A stretch of DNA of 64,000 bases, from assembly GCA_013376995.1 (NCBI GenBank), contig JACAAZ010000011.1:69332-133331 (forward strand), given 5' to 3'. This DNA is from Bacteroidota bacterium (GTDB taxonomy: Bacteria > Bacteroidota > Bacteroidia > Bacteroidales > UBA4417). Both the position numbers and the translations under genes were made by a program. Below the pieces are notes generated by a model. It was not told where the DNA came from, ran no database searches, and saw only the letters and a program-made list of their open reading frames with translations. This document shows, piece by piece, positions 53,258 through 62,642 of the stretch; the stretch's first letter is position 1; every line of letters starts with the position of its first letter.

Positions 53258-53544
53258 AACAATTAGGCTAATTCATGACTTTTTTGGATGAAGATGATTA
53301 ATCTATCTCAAACAACCATGCCTGTTAATTGTGCGAATTGTCAGTCATAAAACCGGATTGTTTCTAAAGGCCACACTCAGGAGATGAAATTATTGATGTG
53401 ATGTATTGTTAGTTAGCCTGTTGAAATAAATAATATGGGATTCAGCGTGTGACAATTATTCAAATGAGTACTTTCGCCTTCGAAATATTTTATAAGCACC
53501 AATTCATTGTTAATACGCATTACAACCAACCACAAACCATAACC

Positions 53545-56500
53545 ATGAAACTAATCTTACTTTCCTTGGTTTTGAGCCTGTTTTGCATTGTATTGAATGC
53601 ACAACCTCAATTGACTCATCCCACTTTTATTGCAAAAGGAACCTATTATGGATTGAGCAAACCCCTCAGGGATCTGCCGGTCATGACACAAGCCGATGTC
53701 GAACAAATGGCTAAGAAAGCCAAAGAAGGCGAATTAAATCCTGGGTTGGGAATCAGGAGCTATCCATTTGCCTCCATTGCACTTCCGAGAGGCGAAGATC
53801 AAGCATGGCAAAAACAATTTGGTAAAGCAGCTGCATCAAAGGCTCCTATCATCAATTTTGAAGGACAGGATTCCCCTTATTATCCGCCTGATTGTAATGG
53901 CACTGTTGGACCAAACCACTATATGCAAACTGTAAATTGTTCCTATACAATTTATAGCAAAACCGGCGCTGTCCTGGCGGGTCCAACCCAGTTGAACTTG
54001 ATTTTTGGTTCTGTTCCGGGAGCGAATCGTAACGATGGAGACCCGATCATCCTTTATGATGACCAGGCTGATCGCTGGCTGGTAACGGAGTTTTCTATTC
54101 CCAGCTCTGGCCAGAACTATATGCTGATGGCCGTTTCCGAAACCAATGATCCAACAGGTGCATGGCATCAGTATTCATTCCCTGTTGCCTCCATGCCTGA
54201 TTATCCTAAGTTTGGGATATGGCAGGACGGATATTATATGGGTGATAATAACTCCAGTGGTAACGATATCTATGTTTTTGAGCGTGCCCCTATGCTTACA
54301 GGTGCAACAGCACAGGTAATGGGGTTCAATAATCCTAACCGTCCCAACAGTGTAGATGGTTTTATGTGTGTTCCCCCGGTTGATAATGACGGACCTTTTG
54401 CGCCAGCTGGTTCCCCGGGATTATTCATTGCTTTTAATGATGATGCCTTTGGCGGTGGAGTTGATGAACTTTGGATCTATGAGCTGGCAGCTAACTGGAC
54501 AACGCCTTCTCTTTCTACATTCGGTCGCACACAACAGTTACCGGTACAGCCTTTCGATAGCAATTTTGGCAATAACTGGAGTAATATTACCCAGAAAGGT
54601 ACTTCCCAAAAAGTTGATGCTATACCACAGGTGATTATGAATGCTCCCCAATACCGGAATTTTGGATCACATCAAACACTTGTCTGCTGTCATACTGTGG
54701 ATGTCGACGGCACTAACCATGCTGGTATCCGTTGGTATGAACTACAGAAAACAACCGGCGACTGGACAATCAGGCAGCAATCTACCTATGCCCCCGATGC
54801 GAACAACCGGTGGATGGGATCAATATCGATGAATGCTGGTGGAAATATCGGGATTGGTTATTCCGTTTCAAGCAGTACTATGTATCCGAGCATAAGGTAT
54901 TGCGGGCAAACATCTGCCGCAAATGTTTTAGCAAATGGTGTACTTGATTACCCGGAAATGTCCATTTTTGAAGGTTCAAATTCTCAATCAGGAGCAGATC
55001 GCTGGGGAGATTATTCAAAAATATCACTCGATCCTCTCGATGATGGAACATTTTGGTTCACTACTGAATATATTGGAGGAGGAGGATCTCGTAAATCAAA
55101 GGTTGCTGCATTTACAATTGGTATAATTGCACCCCTTGCAAATTTTTCGGCCAGCAATTATACACCTTGCATCAATAATCCTGTGGTGCTTTCTGATCAA
55201 AGCACCAGTGCCCCTATTTCATGGTTGTGGTCAGTTTCTCCTTCATCTTTTGAATATTTAGATGGCACTGACAGCACTTCACAAAATCCCCATATCAAAT
55301 TTACTTCATATGGTAGCTATACAATATCTCTCACAGCTACAAATGCTGGTGGAGATAATACTATTACCAAACCGGCATTTATTTCCGTTAATCCTGTAAA
55401 TGCTGCTTTCCATGCAACTGCCACAACAGTTGTTGTTGGCAGTTCAACTATTTTCTATGATGAATCAACCTGTGATGTAGCTTCCTGGTCCTGGAATTTT
55501 GGTGACGGGGCAAGCCCGGCAACCGCAAATACCCAGGGACCGCATGTTGTGACCTACTCTACATCCGGCTTGAAAACAGTTACCCTAACCGTGAATGATA
55601 CCCTGGTACTAACTAAAACAGATTATGTAAATGTTATTGACCCTTCATTCAACATGACAAACGCAAGCATTAGCGCTTGTTCCGGAAATTTCTATGATCC
55701 GGGTGGTTCAGGAGCCAACTATGGGAACAACCAGGATTATGTTCTTGTTCTTTACCCCGGTACACCTGGTAATATGGCGCAGGTAGATTTTTCAGCGTTT
55801 AACCTTGAGTCTGGAATGTTTTGTGCCAATGATTACCTTAAAATCCTTAACGGGAATTCAATCTCATCTCCTGTCATGGGTGTATACTGTTCAAATACAT
55901 CACCCGGGACTAAAACTGCCTCCAATGCCAGTGGAGCACTGACTTTTATTTTTCATAGTAACAATGCAGTAACCCTCTCCGGGTGGAATGCTGCGATCAG
56001 CTGTATTGAAGGAGTAGGAAGTCCCCTGACCTTGAATGCAACTCCCTTCAGTTATTCCCAGATCGATTTGACCTGGGTTCCCAATGTTCAGAATAATGGA
56101 GTAATGCTGGTATATTCACCTGATGGCGTATTTGGAAGCCCTGTCAACGGTTCTGCATATCAGGCTGGTGATAATATTGCCGGTGGAGGTATCGTGCTGT
56201 ATGCAGGCAGCCAGACTTCATACAGCCATATGCAATTGCAGGCTTCAACACTTTACCATTACAGGGCCTATTCCTATGATGCCTCCCAGAACTGGTCATA
56301 TGGAGTTGAAGCCAATGCTACAACACTCAGTCTTCCTGCAGTACTAATTACCCCTATGAGCCAAACAGTTGCTTACCAGGCTGGGACTGCCTCCTTCGAT
56401 ATAACTACGAATAATCCATGGGCAGCAACTTCTGATGTGTCCTGGTGTTCCGTAACACCATCAGGCAATGGTACAGGTGTAATAACAGCCAGTTACCAGG

Positions 56501-56859
56501 AGAATACCGGGCCGGTTTTTAGAACAGCAAACCTCACGGTGACTCTAACAGGACTTCCCAACCAGGTTCTGCAACTGATCCAGTTGCCGTCCTTCGTTTC
56601 AGTTCCTGAAGCCTCTGAAGCAGGAATTATGCTTTTTCCTAATCCAACTTCCGGGATATTTACCATCAGCGGACCTGCAAAACAGGCACTGGAACTTGAC
56701 CTGGATGTGTATGACTCACATGGGTCAATTGTCATGTCAAGGAAATGCAGCGGTTCAGCAACTTATGCGTTCAACCTGTCTTCCAGTCCAAAAGGATTGT
56801 ATTTTGTCACTGCCAGGTATGGTGAGAAAAACCTGCATTGGAAGATGGTGCTTAAATAG
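53545..56859 (+). CDS. Type IX-secreted multidomain surface protein
   Basis: The listed ORF starts at 53449; the ATG at 53545 (MKLILLSLVLSLFCIVLNAQ) gives a signal peptide, so 1104 residues. Order: a large N-terminal domain (about 100-530) with DSPYYPPDCNGTVGPNHYMQ and many Asp/Trp-containing turns; two PKD-like domains (SYGSYTISLTATNAGGD; SWNFGDGASPATAN); a CUB-like domain with paired cysteines (ISACSGNFYDPGGSGANYGN); a fibronectin-like region; a BACON-like domain (WAATSDVSWCSVTPSG); and a type A sorting domain (IMLFPNPTSGIFTIS to KGLYFVTARYG). The sorting domain sends it through the type IX system to the surface. No catalytic site recognised. Confidence 0.9.
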   Translation: MKLILLSLVLSLFCIVLNAQPQLTHPTFIAKGTYYGLSKPLRDLPVMTQADVEQMAKKAKEGELNPGLGIRSYPFASIALPRGEDQAWQKQFGKAAASKAPIINFEGQDSPYYPPDCNGTVGPNHYMQTVNCSYTIYSKTGAVLAGPTQLNLIFGSVPGANRNDGDPIILYDDQADRWLVTEFSIPSSGQNYMLMAVSETNDPTGAWHQYSFPVASMPDYPKFGIWQDGYYMGDNNSSGNDIYVFERAPMLTGATAQVMGFNNPNRPNSVDGFMCVPPVDNDGPFAPAGSPGLFIAFNDDAFGGGVDELWIYELAANWTTPSLSTFGRTQQLPVQPFDSNFGNNWSNITQKGTSQKVDAIPQVIMNAPQYRNFGSHQTLVCCHTVDVDGTNHAGIRWYELQKTTGDWTIRQQSTYAPDANNRWMGSISMNAGGNIGIGYSVSSSTMYPSIRYCGQTSAANVLANGVLDYPEMSIFEGSNSQSGADRWGDYSKISLDPLDDGTFWFTTEYIGGGGSRKSKVAAFTIGIIAPLANFSASNYTPCINNPVVLSDQSTSAPISWLWSVSPSSFEYLDGTDSTSQNPHIKFTSYGSYTISLTATNAGGDNTITKPAFISVNPVNAAFHATATTVVVGSSTIFYDESTCDVASWSWNFGDGASPATANTQGPHVVTYSTSGLKTVTLTVNDTLVLTKTDYVNVIDPSFNMTNASISACSGNFYDPGGSGANYGNNQDYVLVLYPGTPGNMAQVDFSAFNLESGMFCANDYLKILNGNSISSPVMGVYCSNTSPGTKTASNASGALTFIFHSNNAVTLSGWNAAISCIEGVGSPLTLNATPFSYSQIDLTWVPNVQNNGVMLVYSPDGVFGSPVNGSAYQAGDNIAGGGIVLYAGSQTSYSHMQLQASTLYHYRAYSYDASQNWSYGVEANATTLSLPAVLITPMSQTVAYQAGTASFDITTNNPWAATSDVSWCSVTPSGNGTGVITASYQENTGPVFRTANLTVTLTGLPNQVLQLIQLPSFVSVPEASEAGIMLFPNPTSGIFTISGPAKQALELDLDVYDSHGSIVMSRKCSGSATYAFNLSSSPKGLYFVTARYGEKNLHWKMVLK

Positions 56860-56873
56860 TAAAATTAGGTGTT

Positions 56874-56926
56874 AAGTCATACAAAAAATGCCGGCTGAAT
56901 TTGAGCCGGCATTTTTTGTATGACTT
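56874..56926. terminator. Long perfect-stem bidirectional terminator
   Basis: GTCATACAAAAAATGCCGGC and its complement form a stem of more than 20 bp around GAATTTG, with A and T tracts inside the arms. It serves the convergent surface-protein and msrA genes and touches the msrA stop codon. Confidence 0.92.
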
Positions 56927-57579
56927 TATTTCTTCAGTTTGTCCTTGAAGACCTTTCTGATCTTATCAACTTTTGGGTCTATTACCATTTGGCAGTAGGG
57001 GGCATTGCCGTTCTTGTCATAATATGCCATATGATAGTCCTCCGCTTTATAAAAGATCTTCAGTGGGCTTATTTCGGTAATTACCGGGTCCGGGAAAGCT
57101 TTTTCTTTATTCAGTTTATTCTTGTATTCAGTGGCCAGGGAGTGCTGATTTTCATTGTGGTAAAATATTACTGATCGGTATTGAGTACCCCTGTCGCCTC
57201 CCTGCCGGTTGAGGGTTGTGGGATCATGGGCGGTCCAGAAGACTTCCAATAGTTCGCTGAAGCTGATTTTGGTGGTATCATATATTATTTGAGCGACCTC
57301 TGCATGGCCTGTTAGCCCCGAACAAACATCCCTGTATGTCGGATTAGCGGTCGTGCCCCCTGAATATCCCGGTGTTACTGAAATTACACCATTTAGCTGT
57401 TCATACACTGCTTCTGTACACCAGAAGCAGCCGGCTCCGAAAGTTGCTGTATCCAGGACACCAGGGTTAGCATAGGTTTCTTTGATCATGGTATGCGAAG
57501 TTGAAGGATGATTATTGCATCCTGCTATGAGTGGAAAAAGCAGGACAAGTAGAAGGGCTTTTAAAAAATGAATGTTCAT
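56926..57579 (-). CDS. msrA: Peptide methionine sulfoxide reductase A, lipoprotein form
   Basis: 217 residues. Signal ending in a lipobox (PLIAGC, Cys21), so periplasmic and membrane-anchored. The catalytic FGAGCFWCTEAVYE holds Cys54-type nucleophile; VTPGYSGG, GHAEVAQIIYD and QYRSVIFYHN are family motifs. It reduces methionine-S-sulfoxide in exported proteins. Divergent from tig with a 190-bp gap. Confidence 0.95.
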   Translation of the reverse strand: MNIHFLKALLLVLLFPLIAGCNNHPSTSHTMIKETYANPGVLDTATFGAGCFWCTEAVYEQLNGVISVTPGYSGGTTANPTYRDVCSGLTGHAEVAQIIYDTTKISFSELLEVFWTAHDPTTLNRQGGDRGTQYRSVIFYHNENQHSLATEYKNKLNKEKAFPDPVITEISPLKIFYKAEDYHMAYYDKNGNAPYCQMVIDPKVDKIRKVFKDKLKK

Positions 57580-57651
57580 GGAGTTTATTTTAAATACAAC
57601 AAACAGTTACTAATTTAGGTTCAGTGTTGCAAATGTGATAAGATTTCAGGA

Positions 57652-57682
57652 ATTGGTGGTTCCTTAATTTTTTTTACCTTTG
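57652..57682 (+). promoter_or_regulatory. Promoter of tig
   Basis: ATTG at 57652, 19 nt, TACCTTTG at 57675-57682 (exact TAnnTTTG), giving a leader of about 80 nt before the tig ATG. Confidence 0.65.
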
Positions 57683-57767
57683 CAGCCTTATTTTGAATAG
57701 GGGAAATTACATTGTATCTCTTTGAAAATAAGGATATTTATAAAGAACGGATAAACAAATTGAATTA

Positions 57768-59129
57768 ATGGAAATTACGAGAGAGAATTCTGGCGAAATG
57801 ACTGCCACTGTGAAAATTGCAATCAGCCCTGCTGAATACACCGAAAATGTCAACAAGGTCCTGAAAGACTATCAGCGAAAAGCGAATGTACCAGGTTTTC
57901 GTCCCGGACATGTTCCTTTCGGAATGATAAAGAAGATGTATGGCAGTGCTGTGTTTGCCGATGAAGTGAACAAATTGGTTTCAGACGCACTTCATAATTA
58001 TATAGCTGAAGAAAAACTGGATATACTCGGGCAACCTTTGCCTAATATGGAACTTACCCCATTATTTGACTGGAAGGATGAAAAAGAGATCACCTTCTTT
58101 TTCGACCTTGGTCTTTCTCCGCAGTTTGACATGACATTGGATGATAGTATAGCTATAGATTATCATGTTATCAAGGTAAATGAAGAACTGCTTGATAAAT
58201 ATATGGTGGATATTCGTCAGCGTTATGGAACAATGAGCGCTACTGAAGTTGCCGGTGAAAAAGATGTTCTCGACGGTGAATTTGTTGAGCTTGATACTGA
58301 AGGTAATATTCTTGAAAATGGTATCGCGAACAAATCGAAATTGATGATTGATACCGTTAAAGACGAAGAAATCAGGAAATCTCTTGTAGGAGCCAAACAA
58401 GGTGATGTCATTAGTTATAATCCTGCCAAAGCTTCAGGAAATGCTTCTGAGACAGCTTCTTTGCTGGGAATTACCCGCGACAGGGCTGAAAATCTTGAAT
58501 CCGATTTCAGGTTTACAATCCAGGAGATTACAACCATGGTCCCAGCTGAACTGAATGAAGAATTTTACAATAAAGTATTCCCGGATGAGGGAATCACTGA
58601 ATTGAAAGATTTCCGCGAACGCATTCGGATTGAATCAGAAAAAGCATTTACAGCAGACAGCGACCACCTGTTCATGCACCATGCCCAGGAAAAACTTTTG
58701 GAACTCGCGCCTATGCAGCTTCCGGATGCTTTCATGAAACGCTGGCTTGTTGAAAGCAATGATGGTAAAATCAAGGCTGAAGATCTTGAGAAGGATTATG
58801 ATAAGTACGCTGCTTCTATGAAATGGCAGCTTATCGAGAATCGCCTGATCAAGGATTTCAACATCGAAGTACCTGACGATGAAATCAAGGATTATGTGAA
58901 GGATCGTTATCTGCCGGGCTGGAGAACCATGCCGTTAACTGATGACCTTAGCAGCCGCCTCGAAACGTTAGCTAATAGTTTCCTGGAGACCCGTCACGAT
59001 GAGGTTCGCAGGATAATTGATGGCCTGTTTGAAACTCGCATTTCAGCACTTATCAAATCAAAGGTTAAGCTGCATGAAATTGAGATCAGTTATGAAGATT
59101 TTGTAAAACTGGATGCTGAAAAGCACTAG
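57768..59129 (+). CDS. tig: Trigger factor, ribosome-associated chaperone
   Basis: 453 residues. N-terminal ribosome-binding domain with NVPGFRPGHVPFGMIKKMYG (the ribosome-contact signature) and a helical C-terminal arm. The middle, which in E. coli is an FKBP-type prolyl isomerase, is divergent here (VAGEKDVLDGEFVELDTEGN) and lacks recognisable catalytic aromatic residues, as is usual in Bacteroidota. It holds nascent chains and lies upstream of clpP-clpX, the classic order. Start ATG at 57768 fits the family. Confidence 0.93.
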   Translation: MEITRENSGEMTATVKIAISPAEYTENVNKVLKDYQRKANVPGFRPGHVPFGMIKKMYGSAVFADEVNKLVSDALHNYIAEEKLDILGQPLPNMELTPLFDWKDEKEITFFFDLGLSPQFDMTLDDSIAIDYHVIKVNEELLDKYMVDIRQRYGTMSATEVAGEKDVLDGEFVELDTEGNILENGIANKSKLMIDTVKDEEIRKSLVGAKQGDVISYNPAKASGNASETASLLGITRDRAENLESDFRFTIQEITTMVPAELNEEFYNKVFPDEGITELKDFRERIRIESEKAFTADSDHLFMHHAQEKLLELAPMQLPDAFMKRWLVESNDGKIKAEDLEKDYDKYAASMKWQLIENRLIKDFNIEVPDDEIKDYVKDRYLPGWRTMPLTDDLSSRLETLANSFLETRHDEVRRIIDGLFETRISALIKSKVKLHEIEISYEDFVKLDAEKH

Positions 59130-59318
59130 CAGAACCTTTTCGACGTTAAATTGTTAGGTTTTACGCCTAATTTAGAATAAGGAATTATCGTTTTAGGATG
59201 TTACCTTTTGCGGCTTTTAGCTATTAATAGTTGCTTCTGGACCATAAAACATCCTTACCGGGTTCGCTTGAAGCTGAACCTGTCATTGGGTGATCAATAA
59301 CTTAATACATAGAAGCAA

Positions 59319-59987
59319 ATGGATGATTTTCGCAAGTATGCTTTACATAACCGCGGTATCAGTAGCCTGAGCATGCACAGGTATACTTCGGTTCTGAATA
59401 ATTACATCTCCCCAACCATTATTGAAGAACGTCAGTTGAACATTGCCACAATGGATGTTTTCTCACGTTTGATGATGGACCGCATTATCTTTTTGGGTGT
59501 GCCAATTGATGATTATGTAGCCAATATCATACAGGCACAGCTTCTCTTCCTCGAATCTGTTGATTCAAAACGTGATATACAGATATACCTGAATACTCCC
59601 GGTGGCTCTGTATATGCCGGCCTCGGAATTTATGACACCATGCAGTATATAGCTCCGGATGTTGCAACAATTTGCACCGGGATGGCTGCCAGTATGGGTG
59701 CCGTTCTGCTTTGTGCTGGAAAGAAAGGGAAACGCACTGCGCTTAAACATTCACGCATTCTGATTCATCAGCCAATGGGTGGTGCTGAAGGCCAGGCTTC
59801 CGATATCGAGATCACTACACGTGAAATACTCAAACTGAAGAAAGAGCTCTATGAAATTATTGCTCTGCATTCAGGTCAGCAAATCAAAAAAATTGAAAAA
59901 GACGGTGATCGCGATTACTGGATGACCTCCGAAGAAGCTAAAGAATACGGAATGCTGGATGAAGTGCTTCACCGCGATGTTCAGTAA
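59319..59987 (+). CDS. clpP: ATP-dependent Clp protease proteolytic subunit
   Basis: 222 residues. Catalytic Ser in TGMAASMGAVLLCAG, His in SRILIHQPMGGAEGQ and the Asp near KDGDRDYWMTSEEAKEYG. An N-terminal extension of about 40 residues before RQLNIATMDVFSRLM carries the processed peptide. It forms the tetradecameric chamber used with ClpX. The 190 bp after tig contain small inverted repeats (TTAGG/CCTAA, GGTTC/GAACC) but no clear promoter, so read-through from tig is likely. Confidence 0.95.
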   Translation: MDDFRKYALHNRGISSLSMHRYTSVLNNYISPTIIEERQLNIATMDVFSRLMMDRIIFLGVPIDDYVANIIQAQLLFLESVDSKRDIQIYLNTPGGSVYAGLGIYDTMQYIAPDVATICTGMAASMGAVLLCAGKKGKRTALKHSRILIHQPMGGAEGQASDIEITTREILKLKKELYEIIALHSGQQIKKIEKDGDRDYWMTSEEAKEYGMLDEVLHRDVQ

Positions 59988-60126
59988 GCAATTCAACGCT
60001 ACACCAACTATATACTTGAACTACAGGTGCTTTTTTTGTAACTTTACACAATACTCGTGAACTAACTATAAACTTATTTCCATGAGAGGACAGCATTAAC
60101 CTCCCATCTACCAACACTATCAACTT

Positions 60127-61362
60127 ATGACAAAAAAAGAAGAACGTTGCTCATTTTGCGGAAGGCTCAAGCATGATACGAATATCCTGATTGCTGGCCT
60201 GGAAGCACATATTTGTGACTATTGTGTTGACCAGGCACGCGAAATCATGAAGGAAGAGCTCACGCACACTGTTCAGCGTGACCAGAAGCATTTTGAAACA
60301 CCTAAACCGCTGGAAATTAAAAATTACCTGGATGGTTATGTAATTGGTCAGGATGATGCGAAGCGTATCCTTTCCGTGGCAGTTTACAATCATTATAAGA
60401 GGATCAATCAGACCTCCGTTAAATCAAAGGATGAAATTGAAATAGAGAAATCGAATATTATCCTGGTAGGTGAAACAGGTACCGGCAAAACTTTACTTGC
60501 CCGTACTATTGCCAGGATGCTCCACGTTCCGTTCTGCATTGCTGATGCTACTGTCCTTACTGAAGCAGGTTATGTGGGTGAAGATGTTGAAAGTATCCTT
60601 ACCCGGCTATTGCAGGCAGCTGATTACAATGTTTCAGCTGCAGAGAAAGGGATTGTTTTTATTGACGAGATTGATAAGATTTCAAGAAAGAGCGATAATC
60701 CCTCGATAACAAGAGATGTTTCCGGAGAAGGTGTTCAACAGGCCTTGCTTAAATTGTTGGAAGGTGCTGAAGTGAATGTTCCACCACAAGGCGGAAGAAA
60801 GCACCCGGAACAAAAAATGATCCAGGTGAATACCAAGAATATACTGTTTATCACTGGCGGTGCTTTTGATGGTATTGCCAATAAGATTGCTGCTCGTATG
60901 CAGACCAGTATTATTGGTTACAGTATGGATAGAGAAAAAGATCAGATAGATAAAACAAACCTGCTGCAGTATGTTGCTCCCCAGGATTTGAAAAGCTATG
61001 GACTCATTCCGGAACTTGTAGGACGTTTTCCTGTAGTAACTTATCTTAACCCCTTGAGCAGGGAGGTTCTTATCCGTATCCTCACTGAACCCAAGAATGC
61101 GCTTATCAAGCAATTTGTCAGGTTATTTGAAATGGATAATGTGAAGCTCACATTCACAGATGACGCTTTTGAATTTATCGTAGACAAAGCCCTTGAATTC
61201 CGGACTGGTGCCCGAGGTCTTCGTTCTATTCTCGAAGCTATCCTTACGGATGCGATGTTCGAGATCCCTTCCCAGTCGAAACATACCGAGCTGGTTATTA
61301 CAGCTGGCTATGCCATTGAAAAACTGGGTAAGACCAACGTTGCCCGTCTAAAGGTAGCCTAA
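60127..61362 (+). CDS. clpX: ATP-dependent Clp protease ATP-binding subunit ClpX
   Basis: 411 residues. N-terminal zinc finger ([10 protein letters not shown] to HICDYC), Walker [17 protein letters not shown], Walker [14 protein letters not shown], pore loop [11 protein letters not shown], sensor [13 protein letters not shown]. It unfolds substrates for ClpP. It lies 140 bp after clpP; TAACTTTA before it is a weak -7-like element. A terminator follows at 61387. Confidence 0.96.
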   Translation: MTKKEERCSFCGRLKHDTNILIAGLEAHICDYCVDQAREIMKEELTHTVQRDQKHFETPKPLEIKNYLDGYVIGQDDAKRILSVAVYNHYKRINQTSVKSKDEIEIEKSNIILVGETGTGKTLLARTIARMLHVPFCIADATVLTEAGYVGEDVESILTRLLQAADYNVSAAEKGIVFIDEIDKISRKSDNPSITRDVSGEGVQQALLKLLEGAEVNVPPQGGRKHPEQKMIQVNTKNILFITGGAFDGIANKIAARMQTSIIGYSMDREKDQIDKTNLLQYVAPQDLKSYGLIPELVGRFPVVTYLNPLSREVLIRILTEPKNALIKQFVRLFEMDNVKLTFTDDAFEFIVDKALEFRTGARGLRSILEAILTDAMFEIPSQSKHTELVITAGYAIEKLGKTNVARLKVA

Positions 61363-61386
61363 GTCCAGAAAAATCTTACTTCATAC

Positions 61387-61416
61387 AAAGCGCCTCGAAA
61401 AGGGGCGCTTTTTTTT
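61387..61416 (+). terminator. Rho-independent terminator after clpX
   Basis: AAAGCGCC and GGCGCTTT around a 9-nt loop, followed by a run of T. Confidence 0.9.
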
Positions 61417-61451
61417 ATTTCAAAATGCAAAATACAAATTGAAAAATCGAA

Positions 61452-61500
61452 GTGCCGGGTTCCTAGTGCCTTGTTCCTAGTGCCTGGTGCAATGTGCTTG
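61452..61500. repeat. Heptamer array, GTGCCNN/GTTCCTA (7 units)
   Basis: GTGCCGG, GTTCCTA, GTGCCTT, GTTCCTA, GTGCCTG, GTGCAAT, GTGCTTG in register, in the clpX-DUF4294 gap (405 bp). That gap otherwise holds the clpX terminator and the next array. Confidence 0.8.
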
Positions 61501-61614
61501 TACTAGGAGTTGAACTCAAGATTCAGGTTATAAGCATATCGATAAGATGATTATGTAAATAAATATTTTGTACATTTTTGTCCCTTTTCGTCCTACACCC
61601 AATACACTCAGCCC

Positions 61615-61691
61615 TTTTGTCTTTTCCGCCTGAGGATTTGCCTTTTTACTTTTGTCTTTTTACTTTTTACTTTTGTCTTTTGACATTTTGC
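61615..61691. repeat. Heptamer array, TTTTGNN/TTTTTAC (11 units)
   Basis: TTTTGTC, TTTTCCG, CCTGAGG, ATTTGCC, TTTTTAC, TTTTGTC, TTTTTAC, TTTTTAC, TTTTGTC, TTTTGAC, ATTTTGC in register; the complement is the AAAAGNN family of 10871. Confidence 0.88.
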
Positions 61692-61768
61692 CTGTCCTCA
61701 TCCAATAAATCCCCCTCTATCGTAGTTAATACTTTAATTTATTTATTGACCTTTGTGGTAGCAAATTT

Positions 61769-62368
61769 TTGAAAGTGAAAGCTCTTATCCTCTGTTTCAT
61801 GGTATTTATTCCTGCTCTCCTGTTTTCGCAGGTTATGAATCCTCATGATGAAAGGGGGTATAAGTGTACTGTTGTAATTATTGATGGTGACACCCTTCCG
61901 GTTGTCTATTATGGAAAGGTTGACGTAACAGGTAACAAGTCATTCCGTAACAGCGCTGATGCCCGTCAATGGCAAAGGCTGGTCTATAATGTCAAAATTG
62001 CATACCCCTACGCCAAGTTGGCTGGCATAAAATTCGCCGAGTACAGCAAAAAGTTGGAGACCATTTCCAGCGAGAGGGAAAAGAAGCTTATGATGAAGAA
62101 GGCAGAGGATGAGCTTCAAGCCCAGTTTGGTGCTGAATTAAAAGATCTGACCTTTACCCAGGGTAAAATATTGCTTAAACTGGTAGATAGACAGACTGCT
62201 AATTGTCCGTATGATATAGTTGTTGAATTCAGGGGAAGGTTTGTCGCCTTCTTCTGGCAGGGGATAGGCAAATTGTTTGGCTACGACCTGAAATCGAAAT
62301 ATGATCCTTTGCATGAAGATGCAGATATTGAGCGGATCGTTATTATGATTGAGAACGGGTCTATTTGA
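61769..62368 (+). CDS. DUF4294 domain protein, secreted, non-ATG start
   Basis: 199 residues. A signal peptide (KALILCFMVFIPALLFSQ) and then the DUF4294 domain: YKCTVVIIDGDTLPVVYYG, YNVKIAYPYAKLAGIKFAEYSKKL, and DLTFTQGKILLKLVDRQT with NCPYDIVVEF. No ATG lies before the signal peptide: the reading frame opens with TTG at 61769, and GTG at 61775 is the other choice; the first ATG would destroy the signal. Function unknown; common in Bacteroidota. A heptamer array begins four bases after its stop. Confidence 0.85.
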   Translation: MKVKALILCFMVFIPALLFSQVMNPHDERGYKCTVVIIDGDTLPVVYYGKVDVTGNKSFRNSADARQWQRLVYNVKIAYPYAKLAGIKFAEYSKKLETISSEREKKLMMKKAEDELQAQFGAELKDLTFTQGKILLKLVDRQTANCPYDIVVEFRGRFVAFFWQGIGKLFGYDLKSKYDPLHEDADIERIVIMIENGSI

Positions 62369-62372
62369 AATT

Positions 62373-62428
62373 GGTTACTGGTTATCAGTAATAAGTTATT
62401 GGAGGAGAGTTATTTGTTATCAGTTATC
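62373..62428. repeat. Heptamer array, RGTTATN family (8 units)
   Basis: GGTTACT, GGTTATC, AGTAATA, AGTTATT, GGAGGAG, AGTTATT, TGTTATC, AGTTATC in register, starting four bases after the DUF4294 stop. Confidence 0.8.
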
Positions 62429-62565
62429 TGAATTAGGTTAATTCGGGCTGAGGCGTTGAAATAGGTGTTGTTTCAAAAGGAATAATTCTCCATATATTCT
62501 GCTGTTAACTCAATCATCTTTCCGTCCGATGTCCTGGAGAAGCTATCGGCTTCTACTTCTAGAAG

Positions 62566-62642
62566 CCTCTTACTTCTTACTTCTTAATTCTTACTTCTTT
62601 CCTCCTGCCTCCTGCCTTCTGCCTCCTGCTTCCTGCTTCCTG
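62566..62642. repeat. Heptamer array abutting the sugar transferase stop (11 units)
   Basis: CCTCTTA, CTTCTTA twice, ATTCTTA, CTTCTTT, CCTCCTG twice, CCTTCTG, CCTCCTG, CTTCCTG twice, in register. On the minus strand it begins CAGGAAG directly after the TAG stop of the sugar transferase gene, the GGAAGCA words of 26239. Confidence 0.9.

Noticed and set aside
59130-59318. Structured leader or riboswitch before clpP
   Set aside because: Several short inverted repeats exist, but none matches a known riboswitch core, and they are too short to support an RNA call.
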